The notes below the pieces were generated by a model. The model was not told the DNA's origin, searched no databases, and worked only from the letters and a program-made list of their open reading frames with translations. Positions 1 through 8,819 of a DNA stretch of 64,000 nt are shown piece by piece. Made by a program: the position numbers and the translations under genes. Origin of the DNA: JL08 sp039969355 (lineage in GTDB: Bacteria; Pseudomonadota; Alphaproteobacteria; Rhodobacterales; Rhodobacteraceae); the NCBI GenBank assembly GCA_039969355.1, contig JBDVOA010000006.1:124001-188000 (forward strand). The letters run 5' to 3'. The number at the start of each line of letters is the position of its first letter. The stretch's first letter is position 1.

Positions 1-1070
1 ACGTGCAGGGTGCCTCTGATGCCGGACTTATCCCGATGTTCCTGCCAGATTATCAACCTGTCACCGATGATGGGGTGCGGTCAGCCTTTTTGCAGGTCTG
101 GGGTACGGAAGACTTCTCAAACGAAAAGGGTCTGACCGTCACCGAAATCATGGATGACGTACATGCTGGAAACATACACGGGATGTATATTCTGGGCGAA
201 AACCCAGCGATGTCAGACCCTGATGTAGAGCATGCGCGTGACGCCTTAGCCAAGCTCAAGCATCTGGTTGTGCAGGATATTTTTATTACAGAGACGGCAA
301 ACTACGCGGACGTCATTCTGCCTGCGAGCGCCTTTGCAGAGAAATCGGGTACAGTAACTAATACCAACCGGCAGGTCCAAATGGGCCGCCCGGCTGTGCC
401 GCCACCTGGTGATGCCCGCGAGGATTGGTGGATCGAGGTTGAACTGGCCAAAAGGTTGGGTCTGCCGTGGACATACACCGGCCCTGATCAGGTATTTGCC
501 GAAATGAAACTGAACATGAAATCGCTTGATAATATCACATGGGATCGGCTGAGCGGTGAAAACGCGGTGACCTACCCATCGCTTTCACCGGGGGATCCGG
601 GCCAGGCGATTGTGTTTGGTGACGGTTTTCCGCGAGCCGGAGGGCGGGCCAGATTCACGCCCGCCTCTGTCATTCCCCCTGATGAAGTGCCGGATGTGGA
701 TTACCCGATGATCCTGACCACGGGTCGTCAGTTGGAACACTGGCATACTGGTTCGATGACACGTCGCTCAAAAGTGCTGGATTCAGTTGAACCTGAAGCG
801 AACTGTTCGCTGCACCCGAAAACACTGCGCAAACTGGGGGTTGAACCAGGCGGCGTGCTGCGGCTTTCAACGCGGCGCGGGTCAATCCAGATCATGGCGC
901 GGGCCGATCGGGCGGTGTCGGAAGACATGGTTTTTCTACCATTTGCCTATGTCGAAGCGGCGGCCAATATCCTGACCAATTCTGCTGTGGACCCCTACGG
1001 CAAGATTCCGGAGTTCAAATTCGCGGCAGTAAAAGTTGAGGCCGTAGGAACGAAAGTGGCGGCGGAGTAG
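1..1070 (+). CDS. fdhA: Formate dehydrogenase alpha subunit, C-terminal part (cut by window start)
   Basis: Molybdenum-dependent formate dehydrogenase catalytic subunit, which oxidises formate to CO2. Only about the last 355 residues are present; the reading frame is open to the first base, and the GTG at position 3 is an internal valine (motif VQGASDAGLIPM), not a start. The visible part holds the end of the molybdopterin oxidoreductase core (GENPAMSDPD, ADVILPASAFAEKSGT) and, from about visible residue 230, the molybdopterin-dinucleotide-binding domain (LTTGRQLEHWHTGSMTRRS). Such proteins are normally over 900 residues with N-terminal iron-sulfur domains, which would lie upstream. No small delta subunit gene follows; the next gene is an amidohydrolase. 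Subclass (NAD-linked or not) cannot be decided from this piece. Confidence 0.9.
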   Translation, partial: VQGASDAGLIPMFLPDYQPVTDDGVRSAFLQVWGTEDFSNEKGLTVTEIMDDVHAGNIHGMYILGENPAMSDPDVEHARDALAKLKHLVVQDIFITETANYADVILPASAFAEKSGTVTNTNRQVQMGRPAVPPPGDAREDWWIEVELAKRLGLPWTYTGPDQVFAEMKLNMKSLDNITWDRLSGENAVTYPSLSPGDPGQAIVFGDGFPRAGGRARFTPASVIPPDEVPDVDYPMILTTGRQLEHWHTGSMTRRSKVLDSVEPEANCSLHPKTLRKLGVEPGGVLRLSTRRGSIQIMARADRAVSEDMVFLPFAYVEAAANILTNSAVDPYGKIPEFKFAAVKVEAVGTKVAAE

Positions 1071-1106
1071 ATTCCAGCCGATGGTTCGATAAGGAAAAGC
1101 AACCTG

Positions 1107-2321
1107 ATGATCAATTCTGAAAGGTTCCTTTCCGATCTACACAAGTTGCGCGAGTTTGGGGCAAGCGGTGTCGGGCGTGGCGTAATCCGACCGGCCTTTG
1201 GCGCGGCCGATATCGCTGCGCGACAATGGTTGGTGGCGCAAATGCAGGACGCAGGTCTTGACGCACGCATTGATCTGGCGGGCAACGTTTTTGGATTGGC
1301 CCCCGAAAAATCTCTCCTGATGGGGTCACATTCAGATAGCCAGCCGACCGGCGGCTGGTTGGACGGTGCACTAGGAGTTATTGCTGCGCTAGAAATTGCC
1401 CGCGCCGCATTGGAATCTGGTGGACCACCAGTTTCAGTCGTCAGTTTTCAAGATGAAGAAGGTCGGTTTGGAACTTGCACGGGCAGCATGATCTGGGCCG
1501 GCGCGATGTCGTTGGCCGAGGCCGACACTATTTCCGATCGCGATGGGATCGCATTTGGCAAGGCACGCGAAGTTATCGCGGACGTCGCGAGTGGGTTCAT
1601 TCGGCCTGATCGTTTCACTGGCTTTATTGAACTGCATATTGAACAGGGGCCAACGCTGCACACAGCGAAAGAGCAAATCGGTGTGGTGACTGACATCGTG
1701 GGGATCAGACAGACCCACTTGACCTTTGAGGGCCAGCAGAACCACGCAGGCACAACACCGATGGTAGCCCGTCGTGATGCCTTTCAGGCGGTTTCGGCGT
1801 TCAACACGCGTCTGAATGATCGGCTGTGCAATGTCGTGACGCCGCAAACCGTTTGGACGATTGGCCATGTTCAACTCAGCCCGAACGCACCCTCAATTGT
1901 TCCGGGGCGGGCAGTTTTTTCAGTTCAATGGCGCGACGGAGATTTGCAACGGCTCGACCACATGGAATCCATTATCGAAACGACGGCGAATGAGGTGGCC
2001 GCCGAAATGGGGATGACACTGGACAGCGCGCCCCGACCAGCGATGTCGCCCGTTGCGATGAATGCAGAATTGCAGACCGCCTTGGAAATTGGAGCAGAAA
2101 CGGTCGCGCCGGGACGATGGCGCCGGATGCCTTCTGGAGCGTTACATGATGCAACAAATGTCTCTCAGGTTTTGCCTGTGGGGATGTTGTTTGTGCCTTC
2201 GATTAATGGCGTGAGCCATGCATTCGAAGAGGACACAGCAGAAGAAGATCTGGTCACCGGTCTTCGAGTTTTAGAACGAACCGTCGCTACGTACGGCAAA
2301 CGACTTAGCGGTGAATCATAG
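1107..2321 (+). CDS. Zn-dependent amidohydrolase (N-carbamoyl-amino acid hydrolase / allantoate amidohydrolase family, M20)
   Basis: A 404-residue M20-family enzyme of the HyuC/AllC type, which hydrolyses N-carbamoyl or ureido groups of amino acids or ureides in the cytoplasm. Metal-binding motifs are in place: GSHSDSQPTGGWLDGALG near residue 75, FQDEEGRFG, IELHIEQGP, and a C-terminal GVSHAFEEDT histidine. The central dimerisation part contains the substrate-binding QNHAGTTPM motif. Length is normal for the family. An AAGGA lies about 11 bases before the ATG. It starts 36 bases after the formate dehydrogenase gene, so they may be co-transcribed, though no shared pathway is obvious. Substrate cannot be read from sequence. 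Confidence 0.88.
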   Translation: MINSERFLSDLHKLREFGASGVGRGVIRPAFGAADIAARQWLVAQMQDAGLDARIDLAGNVFGLAPEKSLLMGSHSDSQPTGGWLDGALGVIAALEIARAALESGGPPVSVVSFQDEEGRFGTCTGSMIWAGAMSLAEADTISDRDGIAFGKAREVIADVASGFIRPDRFTGFIELHIEQGPTLHTAKEQIGVVTDIVGIRQTHLTFEGQQNHAGTTPMVARRDAFQAVSAFNTRLNDRLCNVVTPQTVWTIGHVQLSPNAPSIVPGRAVFSVQWRDGDLQRLDHMESIIETTANEVAAEMGMTLDSAPRPAMSPVAMNAELQTALEIGAETVAPGRWRRMPSGALHDATNVSQVLPVGMLFVPSINGVSHAFEEDTAEEDLVTGLRVLERTVATYGKRLSGES

Positions 2322-2427
2322 GACCTGACTTGCAATCACCCCCAAGTTTTTGTGGAAATTTGCCCAAAAATGTAGGAGACAAAGCGTTGAACAATGTAAT
2401 TTGGGCGATGAATACGCGGGACATATT

Positions 2428-3468
2428 GTGAAATTGGGTACGCTGACCAAATTCTTTGCGCTGTTCCTGATCGCGGCCTTTGCATTACCCGTGCCCGCGT
2501 CTGCGCAAGAAACAACCCCTGAAAACCCGTGCGGTCCGCCGACTTACCGCACTGAAGTGCGTCCGAATTCATCCGAGCAACCAACAGTAGTCAGCATGGG
2601 CATGCGCCTCTTGGATCTGACTGAGATCAATGATGTTGACCAGACGATCAGTGTTGATTTCGCGGTAAAGATGCAATGGGTTGATTCAAGGTTGGCCTCT
2701 TTTGGCGGATGTAACTTGCCAATAGATCAAGTATGGTTTCCGGAAATGACCATGAAGAACTCTGGCCGCATGTTTGAACGCTGGCCTCAGGCCGTGAACG
2801 TCGAAGAAGGCGGCGCGGTAACATATCTGCAGCGTATTTCCGGCACCTTTTCCAGCTATCATAATCTCGCCGAATTTCCGTTTGACAGTCAATCTACTCA
2901 ATTGCGGTTCTCGCCATTGCATTGGAGCGACAAGGAACTGATTTTGCGCGCTGACGCAGAGTTTACCGGGATGGAGCCAATTCTGAATATCTCAGACTGG
3001 TCCGTCAACAGTGTCGAGGCCACTGAGTACATCCAGAGAGTCGAAGCGCTGGAACAGGATCGGGCAGGCTATGAGTTGACAATTTCAGCCAAGCGCGACG
3101 TTGGCTTTTACATCTGGAAGATAATTATTCCAATCGCGCTCATCGTCGCAATGTCGTGGTTTGTGTTCTGGATCGATCCGATGCATTTTGGCGCCCAGAT
3201 AGGATTGTCGGCAACGTCGTTCCTAACGATGGTGGCCTTTATCTTTGCGACTACGAATATGCTTCCCAAATTAGGGTACGTAACCACCCTGGATCTTTAT
3301 ATCACCGGAGCCACGGGGTTTGTTTTTTTGGCCATGCTACAATCATTGTGTTCGGGGTTTCTCTCTGCTCAGGGACACAAAGGCTTTGCTAACAAGCTGG
3401 ACTTTTTCTGCAGGATTGTTTTTCCGCTTATCTTTCTTTTGTTTTGTTTAGTGATTTTTCTGTCGTAG
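2428..3468 (+). CDS. Pentameric ligand-gated ion channel (prokaryotic Cys-loop receptor homologue)
   Basis: A 346-residue protein from a GTG start at 2428, chosen because it begins directly with a signal peptide (VKLGTLTKFFALFLIAAF, cleavage about ASA/QE at residue 26); the reading frame upstream has only a TTG and no leader-like sequence. Residues about 30-225 form the extracellular ligand-binding domain, with the WFPEMTMKNS segment and the FPFDSQSTQLRF stretch that corresponds to the Cys-loop without its cysteines, as in known bacterial members (GLIC, ELIC). Four membrane helices follow at about 229-251 (MSWFVFWIDP), 258-280 (pore helix, SATSFLTMVAFIFATT), 288-312 and 322-346. Family members form cation or anion channels opened by protons or small amines; the ligand here is unknown. 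Single gene before a convergent operon. Confidence 0.88.
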   Translation: MKLGTLTKFFALFLIAAFALPVPASAQETTPENPCGPPTYRTEVRPNSSEQPTVVSMGMRLLDLTEINDVDQTISVDFAVKMQWVDSRLASFGGCNLPIDQVWFPEMTMKNSGRMFERWPQAVNVEEGGAVTYLQRISGTFSSYHNLAEFPFDSQSTQLRFSPLHWSDKELILRADAEFTGMEPILNISDWSVNSVEATEYIQRVEALEQDRAGYELTISAKRDVGFYIWKIIIPIALIVAMSWFVFWIDPMHFGAQIGLSATSFLTMVAFIFATTNMLPKLGYVTTLDLYITGATGFVFLAMLQSLCSGFLSAQGHKGFANKLDFFCRIVFPLIFLLFCLVIFLS

Positions 3469-3478
3469 GCCAGACCTG

Positions 3479-3520
3479 GCGCCAACGACGCTGCGGTCTA
3501 GTTGGCGCGAGTATTGTTTT
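3479..3520 (+). terminator. Possible terminator after the ion-channel gene
   Basis: GCGCCAAC at 3479-3486 pairs perfectly with GTTGGCGC at 3501-3508 (8-bp stem, 14-base loop) and is followed by ATTGTTTT. It lies between the convergent channel gene and the FAD oxidoreductase gene. The T tract is imperfect. Confidence 0.45.
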
Positions 3521-3543
3521 GCCCATCCAAACCGGGTCTGCTT

Positions 3544-4887
3544 TCACAACTCTGCACCGGCTTTCAGTTCCTGCCATTTGAGAATTGCTTTGGCCCCCAA
3601 GCCAGCAAAAAGGCCGGGAGGCAGTTTGGTAGGAGGTTCGGTATCCAGCGCCCGGCTCAATCTCTCGGACGCAGTCCCTGTTGCCAGTTCGGCGGCAAGC
3701 TTTCCTGACAACGTCCCGCGCGTTGTGCCCAATCCATTTTGACAGCACGCCGAAAAAAGGTTGGTTTCGACTTCTGAGATGACACTTACATTGTTGCGGC
3801 TGAGGCAAAGCCGCCCACCCCAACGGTGCTGCATCTCGACATCCCTTAGCATCGGAAACCGGGCCGCAAACGCACGGTCGTGATCTTTTGTGACATGCAA
3901 AATCCGATTCGAATCCACGGCCATTGTCGGATCAAATGTGAATCGGTTGCGCACGACGATCCGATCACCACCAGTGCCGCTAATCCGTCGCACAGTGGTT
4001 CCCATTGGGTCGGCGGGGGTCAGCCCCCAAATAGAAGAGCCTCCCAGGGCTGCAACTTCATTTTTCGTCAATGCGCGAGTCATGGATGCATAGGTAAAGA
4101 TGTGCATCAGTCGCCCTTGGGCAAATCCAAAGCTGTTGAGATGTCCATTCACCGCAAGAATGACCTTTGGGGCGCGAATTTGCCCATTGGGGGTTGCCGC
4201 GACCCAGTCCTGATCTCGGTGCAGAGACGTCACTGGGCTATCTTCAAATATCCGAACCCGGTTTGAGGTCAATCCGCGTGCCACATCCCTAACGAACATT
4301 GCCGGCTGAATGACGGCAGTGCCGCCGGTGAACAATCCGCTCCGGTAATAGTCAGTTCCAGTTAGGTGCTGCATTTGTGATGCATCATACAGCTCGCACG
4401 GTTCTCCCATTTTTGCGAGGTGTGCAGCATAGTCCTGATTATGCCTGTGGCCTTTTTCAGTGGCGGCCCCGTTTATCTTGCCGCTGCGTACAAAGACCTC
4501 GTCACTCATATTAAAATCACGCGCCATGTCGCCCGCAAAGTCGATGGCATGCCGGTTGTCTGATGTCAGCGCGATGTCTTTGGCAAGCGCGCCGCCATAG
4601 TCTGACGATGACAAATCATGTGGCAGATCGATCATGAAACCTGAGTTTCGACCCGCAGGCCCAAGTGCCACGCGCCGTGCTTCGAGCACGACAATACGGT
4701 CGGTCGGGCAAAGTTGGGTTAAGCGCCGGGTCGCTGCCAGCCCCGCAAACCCGGCACCGATGACCAACCAGTCCGCATTTAGCGTCTCATCCAATGCAAC
4801 AGCAGGGGCCCGGTCCGGAAGCAGACAATCCCAACCCGCCGGGCCCGGATCGACGGGCAGCCTTTTGATGTTGATCGAGGCGGCCAT
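3544..4887 (-). CDS. FAD-dependent oxidoreductase (DAO family, OrdL/PuuB-like)
   Basis: A 448-residue flavoprotein of the D-amino-acid-oxidase superfamily; such enzymes oxidise amines or N-methyl amino acids. The FAD-binding Rossmann motif VIGAGFAGLAATRRL lies near residue 38, followed by the OrdL-like GRNSGFMIDLPHDLS and a C-terminal QNGLGTTRGTLSGKLAAEL that contacts the flavin. The ATG at 4887 was chosen because it sits one base after the MttB-family stop codon, has an AGGA upstream, and gives a normal N-terminus; longer frames run into the upstream gene. Last gene of the five-gene amine operon. The context suggests oxidation of the product of the methyltransferase or of a cyclic or secondary amine; the substrate is unknown. 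Confidence 0.85.
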   Translation of the reverse strand: MAASINIKRLPVDPGPAGWDCLLPDRAPAVALDETLNADWLVIGAGFAGLAATRRLTQLCPTDRIVVLEARRVALGPAGRNSGFMIDLPHDLSSSDYGGALAKDIALTSDNRHAIDFAGDMARDFNMSDEVFVRSGKINGAATEKGHRHNQDYAAHLAKMGEPCELYDASQMQHLTGTDYYRSGLFTGGTAVIQPAMFVRDVARGLTSNRVRIFEDSPVTSLHRDQDWVAATPNGQIRAPKVILAVNGHLNSFGFAQGRLMHIFTYASMTRALTKNEVAALGGSSIWGLTPADPMGTTVRRISGTGGDRIVVRNRFTFDPTMAVDSNRILHVTKDHDRAFAARFPMLRDVEMQHRWGGRLCLSRNNVSVISEVETNLFSACCQNGLGTTRGTLSGKLAAELATGTASERLSRALDTEPPTKLPPGLFAGLGAKAILKWQELKAGAEL

Positions 4888-4888
4888 T

Positions 4889-6439
4889 TCAAAGGTCCTG
4901 ATTAAGGGCGTCAGCCGGTGGGATTTCGCGCTCGCGCTTTGCAATGTAGTCGCGAAGTGCTTCATCAGTGCCGGGGTCAAGCTTTGGCTCTTCGTATTCA
5001 TTCAAAAGATCGCGCACATGCATCAGGGCGCGTTCGTTGATCTCAGTTGAACCGTCGGCCTGCCATTGTTCGATAGAGTTGTTGTCAAACAGCTCGGGCA
5101 TGAAAAACGCTTTTTGAAAGTTCTCAAGCGTATGGGGATGACCGAGATAGTGCCCGCCGGGGCCTACGTCGCTGACGGCTTTCAGTGCCTCATCAAAGTC
5201 GTCCCAACGAACGCCTTCGGCCATACGGTATCCCATCGCGCATTGTTCGGCATCAACGACAAACTTGGCCATTGAGCAATGCATTCCAGCCTCGTTCCAA
5301 CCTGCGGAATGCCAAATGTAATTGGCTCCCGACATCAACACCGCCATCAGCGTTGTCGCGCTTTCATATCCGGCCTGCGCGTCAAAGGTCTTGGCTCCAC
5401 CAAGTGTATTGGAGGTTCGCCAGGGAACGTCGTAGTACCGCGCCATCTGACCGATCATCATATTCATCAGGCTGATCTCTGGCGTACCCGCCATTGGTGC
5501 GCCCGATTTCATGCTGACCGTGGACAGGTAGTGTCCATAGATCGCTGGCGTTCCTTTTTGAACGACCTGCGTATAAGCCAGACCGCTTAGTGCCTCGGCG
5601 TTCAACTGGGCGACGCTTGGCGCGACACCGGCGGGCGTATTGGCCCCGCCCAAGACGAATGGCGAACAAAGGATTGGCTGGTTGTATCTTGCAAAAGCGC
5701 GCAGTGCACCCAGCATTGTTTCGTCCCAAACAAGTGGAGAGTTGCCGTTGCAGTTTCCGGTCACGACCGGATGAGTCATCATGAACTCTTTGCCAAAAAG
5801 GATGGCGCACATCTCCACGACGTCTTCGGCGTTTTTGGGGCTGGTTGTCATGCCCATAAACGTCTTGTCTGAATGCCTCATTGACGAATAGGTAATGCGC
5901 AGATGCCGTTGGCTGATCGGGTGATCATATGGCTCGACGATGTGATGCGCAGAGGAATGAATGGCCGGAAGCATGTGGCTCAGTTTGTGAAAGTTGGCGA
6001 GGTCTTCCAGAGTTGGATTTCGGCGTACATCCTCCAGATCACGCAAATATGGTGCCCCTGTCATTGGCACAAAGATTGAGTAATCGTTGCCGAACGGCAA
6101 ATTATTGGCTGGATTACGGGCGTGATAGGTGAAGGTAGCAGGAATAGAGTTTATCAGTTCCCTTACCATTCCGCGATCAAGATGTACCCTCTCACCGCGC
6201 ACGTCCGCACCGGCGCGTTTCCAGTCCTCAAGTGCGATGGGATCGCGAAACATAACCCCTACATCTTCAAGGATGCTCATCGACGCCGCGTCGATGCGTG
6301 CGACCTGTTCTTGCGACATCGGTTCCGTCAGAGGGATGCCGCGTTTCAGCGCAGGGAGCATCTTGATGTCGCGCGTCTGCCGAATGGCCCGGCGGGCACC
6401 GCGCCCGCGCCGTACGGTTCCTACTGCGTCAACGCTCAT
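4889..6439 (-). CDS. Trimethylamine methyltransferase (MttB) family protein without pyrrolysine
   Basis: A 516-residue member of the MttB superfamily (COG5598). Archaeal MttB uses a UAG-encoded pyrrolysine; here the whole frame reads through without any stop, so it belongs to the non-pyrrolysine branch, whose characterised members demethylate quaternary amines such as glycine betaine or proline betaine by transfer to a corrinoid protein. Conserved family features include the N-terminal ILEDVGVMFRDP helix region and the glycine-rich TLGGAKTFDAQAGYESA and DVGPGGHYLGHPHTLENF segments. It overlaps the aldehyde dehydrogenase gene by 4 bases. No corrinoid protein gene is next to it, so the methyl acceptor must be encoded elsewhere or the chemistry differs. 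The substrate is inferred to be a methylated amine. Confidence 0.87.
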   Translation of the reverse strand: MSVDAVGTVRRGRGARRAIRQTRDIKMLPALKRGIPLTEPMSQEQVARIDAASMSILEDVGVMFRDPIALEDWKRAGADVRGERVHLDRGMVRELINSIPATFTYHARNPANNLPFGNDYSIFVPMTGAPYLRDLEDVRRNPTLEDLANFHKLSHMLPAIHSSAHHIVEPYDHPISQRHLRITYSSMRHSDKTFMGMTTSPKNAEDVVEMCAILFGKEFMMTHPVVTGNCNGNSPLVWDETMLGALRAFARYNQPILCSPFVLGGANTPAGVAPSVAQLNAEALSGLAYTQVVQKGTPAIYGHYLSTVSMKSGAPMAGTPEISLMNMMIGQMARYYDVPWRTSNTLGGAKTFDAQAGYESATTLMAVLMSGANYIWHSAGWNEAGMHCSMAKFVVDAEQCAMGYRMAEGVRWDDFDEALKAVSDVGPGGHYLGHPHTLENFQKAFFMPELFDNNSIEQWQADGSTEINERALMHVRDLLNEYEEPKLDPGTDEALRDYIAKREREIPPADALNQDL

Positions 6440-7914
6440 CTGACGTTGACTCCTTCTGCAGGATCATTGAGGTCAATCCAGATCGTCTTGATCTCGGTAA
6501 ACTGGTCGTGGGCATGAATGCCGTTGTCGCGCCCGCCAAAACCGGATTGCTTGTAACCGCCAAACGGTGTTGAGATATCACCTTCACCGTAGCAATTGAC
6601 AGTCACGGTTCCTGCACGGATGTCGCGCGCAGCTCGAATAGCCCGGCGTGAACTGGCAGAAAACACACTGGCCGCGAGGCCATAATCTGTGTTGTTTGCG
6701 ACAGCGACGGCTTCGTCGTTGCTGGCCACTTCGATGACGCTGAGCACAGGACCAAATATTTCATCGCGCGCCTTGGCATCCTCTTTACTGACCTCATAAA
6801 TCACCGGTGCGACGTAAGGACCCTTGCCTCGATCATTCTTGTCCAGATATCCCCGGACTTTCTCGCAATGACCTGCGTCGATCAAAGCACCAATATGATT
6901 TGCGGGGTCAAGCGGATCGCCCGTTTTCCAGTCGCGCAGTCGCGCGGCGATCCGTTCCATCAGAGGCCCTTTGACCGAACTGTGCACAATCAACCGCGAT
7001 GTTGCCGAGCAATTCTGGCCCGCATTCCAGAACGCTGCGTTGACCACATGGTCGGCGACGTGATCAAGGTTTTCAGCGTCGTCAAATACGACTGCCGGAT
7101 TCTTGCCACCACACTCCAGAACAACTTTCTTAAGGTTGCTGTCCGCCGCGTAGCGCAAAAACCGTCGCCCCGTTTCCGTTGACCCGGTGAAACTGACCAT
7201 ATCAACATCCATGTGGCGCCCGAGTGGTTCACCAACTGAAGGCCCGTCCCCCGGCAATATCTGAAGGACACCGGGAGGTATGCCTGCCTCATAAGCCAGT
7301 TCAGCAACGCGCAACGCCGTTAGTGACGTTTGTTCAGCAGGTTTCACGATAACCGAGCACCCGGCAGCCAACGCCGGGCCAATTTTCCATGCCAGCATCA
7401 TCAGCGGAAAGTTCCATGGTAGCACGGCGCCCACGACTCCAATGGGTTCGCGAACAATCATTGATATCGCGCCGTCACTTGCCGGACTTACCTGATCATA
7501 AATCTTGTCGATTGCCTCAGCGTGCCATTTGATCGTGTCGATCGTTTCGGGCAAATCGATCATCTCACAATCGCGGATAGGTTTGCCGCTTTCGACACTC
7601 TCCATGACCGCAAGTTCGCGGCGATTTCTGGTCATCAGTTTGCACAGTCTGATCAACACATCCTTACGCTCAGACGGATCAAGCTTGGACCAGCGGCCTT
7701 GGTCAAATGCTTCGCGCGCCTTGACCACAGCGAAATTTACGTCGTCGACATCACAGGTGGAAATCTCACAAATGACGTCACCAGTAGCGGGGTTGGAAGC
7801 TGTCAAAATGGGGCCTTTGCCCGCCCGAAATTTGCCATCAACAAAGGGTGCGCGCGGCGGATCAAGCGCATCGGCCAGCGCGCGGTATTCGGCATGCGTC
7901 AATAGTGTGGTCAT
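6436..7914 (-). CDS. NAD(P)-dependent aldehyde dehydrogenase
   Basis: A 492-residue class-1-like aldehyde dehydrogenase, which oxidises an aldehyde to a carboxylate in the cytoplasm. The catalytic cysteine C302 (QNCSATS), general base E267 (VLECGGKNP), the NAD-binding FTGSTETGR and the LPWNFPLMM motif are all intact. The C-terminal part (STPFGGYKQSGFGGRDNG) resembles PuuC and related amino-aldehyde dehydrogenases. It overlaps the upstream DapA-like gene and the downstream MttB-like gene by 4 bases each, so translation is coupled. In this operon it probably oxidises a semialdehyde released after deamination or lyase cleavage; an alpha-ketoglutarate semialdehyde or betaine aldehyde type substrate is possible but unproven. 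Confidence 0.9.
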   Translation of the reverse strand: MTTLLTHAEYRALADALDPPRAPFVDGKFRAGKGPILTASNPATGDVICEISTCDVDDVNFAVVKAREAFDQGRWSKLDPSERKDVLIRLCKLMTRNRRELAVMESVESGKPIRDCEMIDLPETIDTIKWHAEAIDKIYDQVSPASDGAISMIVREPIGVVGAVLPWNFPLMMLAWKIGPALAAGCSVIVKPAEQTSLTALRVAELAYEAGIPPGVLQILPGDGPSVGEPLGRHMDVDMVSFTGSTETGRRFLRYAADSNLKKVVLECGGKNPAVVFDDAENLDHVADHVVNAAFWNAGQNCSATSRLIVHSSVKGPLMERIAARLRDWKTGDPLDPANHIGALIDAGHCEKVRGYLDKNDRGKGPYVAPVIYEVSKEDAKARDEIFGPVLSVIEVASNDEAVAVANNTDYGLAASVFSASSRRAIRAARDIRAGTVTVNCYGEGDISTPFGGYKQSGFGGRDNGIHAHDQFTEIKTIWIDLNDPAEGVNVR

Positions 7915-8819
7915 ATCACCGCTCCTGTAATGCTGGAGATTGCTGTATTCATCGAGCGGATCACTTCCGACAATTCGCGTTTGTCGTCCTTGTTCAGTGG
8001 TTGAAGCGGCCTGCGTGGTGGGCCCGCATCAATACCCCGCAAAGTTAGCCCGTATTTGATGCATTGAACAAACTTTCCGCCCTGTTCAAGCACCCTCATG
8101 AGCGGCAGCATTGCCGACATGATGGCGCGGCCCTTAGTGAAATCGCCTTCGACGGCGCAGGCCTGATACAGCGCAATGTGCGCCTCTGGTGCAAAGTTCG
8201 ACCCGGCGCAGACCCAGGACCGCGCGCCCCATGCGAAAAACTCCAACGCCTGATCGTCCATGCCGCAGGATAATGCGATGTGCGGATAGTCCCGCGCCAA
8301 CATGTGCACCCTGTTGATGTCGCCTGAGCTTTCCTTGATGGCACAGAAATTTGGCGAACGGCCCAGTCGATCAAGCGTCTCTTCGTCCATATTTACCGAC
8401 ATACGACCGGGATAATTATACAGCATCACCGGTAAGTTTGCCGCGCGGTCGATGGCCAACGCATGCAGCGCAATCTCGCGCCCTGTGGGGTAGGCATAAG
8501 GTGGGGTCGCAACCAAAAGCGCATCGGCGCCGACGTTCTTGGCGGCTTTGGCGTAGGCAATGCTGTCTTCCGTGCGAATGGCTCCCGTGCCGACGATCAT
8601 TGGTACTCTGCCTTTGATCAGATCGGCGCAGCGTTGCATCATCCACACCCGTTCTTCGAAGGTCTGGGCATAGTATTCACCGGTTGAACCCGCGACGATG
8701 ATACCTTGCACGCCAGCAGCAACAAGATGTTCAACTGTGGCAGTTAGAGCCTCTTCATTCACGCTGAAATCGTCGTAGTAGGGCGTGACGATTGGGGTGT
8801 ATATTCCTTCAAATTGCAT
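7911..8819 (-). CDS. DapA-family class I aldolase / lyase (dihydrodipicolinate synthase-like)
   Basis: A 302-residue TIM-barrel enzyme of the DapA/N-acetylneuraminate lyase family. The Schiff-base lysine K162 (AIKESSGD), the catalytic tyrosine Y134 (YNYP) and the substrate-carboxylate motif GSTGEY near residue 44 are conserved. In lysine synthesis DapA sits elsewhere; here the gene lies in a catabolic operon with a GntR regulator and an aldehyde dehydrogenase, an arrangement also seen for hydroxyproline deaminases (LhpC type) and sugar-acid dehydratases of this family. It overlaps the regulator gene by 11 bases and the dehydrogenase by 4. The precise reaction cannot be fixed from sequence. 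Confidence 0.85.
   Translation of the reverse strand: MQFEGIYTPIVTPYYDDFSVNEEALTATVEHLVAAGVQGIIVAGSTGEYYAQTFEERVWMMQRCADLIKGRVPMIVGTGAIRTEDSIAYAKAAKNVGADALLVATPPYAYPTGREIALHALAIDRAANLPVMLYNYPGRMSVNMDEETLDRLGRSPNFCAIKESSGDINRVHMLARDYPHIALSCGMDDQALEFFAWGARSWVCAGSNFAPEAHIALYQACAVEGDFTKGRAIMSAMLPLMRVLEQGGKFVQCIKYGLTLRGIDAGPPRRPLQPLNKDDKRELSEVIRSMNTAISSITGAVI

Noticed and set aside
4889..6439. Pyrrolysine-containing MttB
   Set aside because: No in-frame stop codon exists inside the gene, so it is a non-pyrrolysine homologue.
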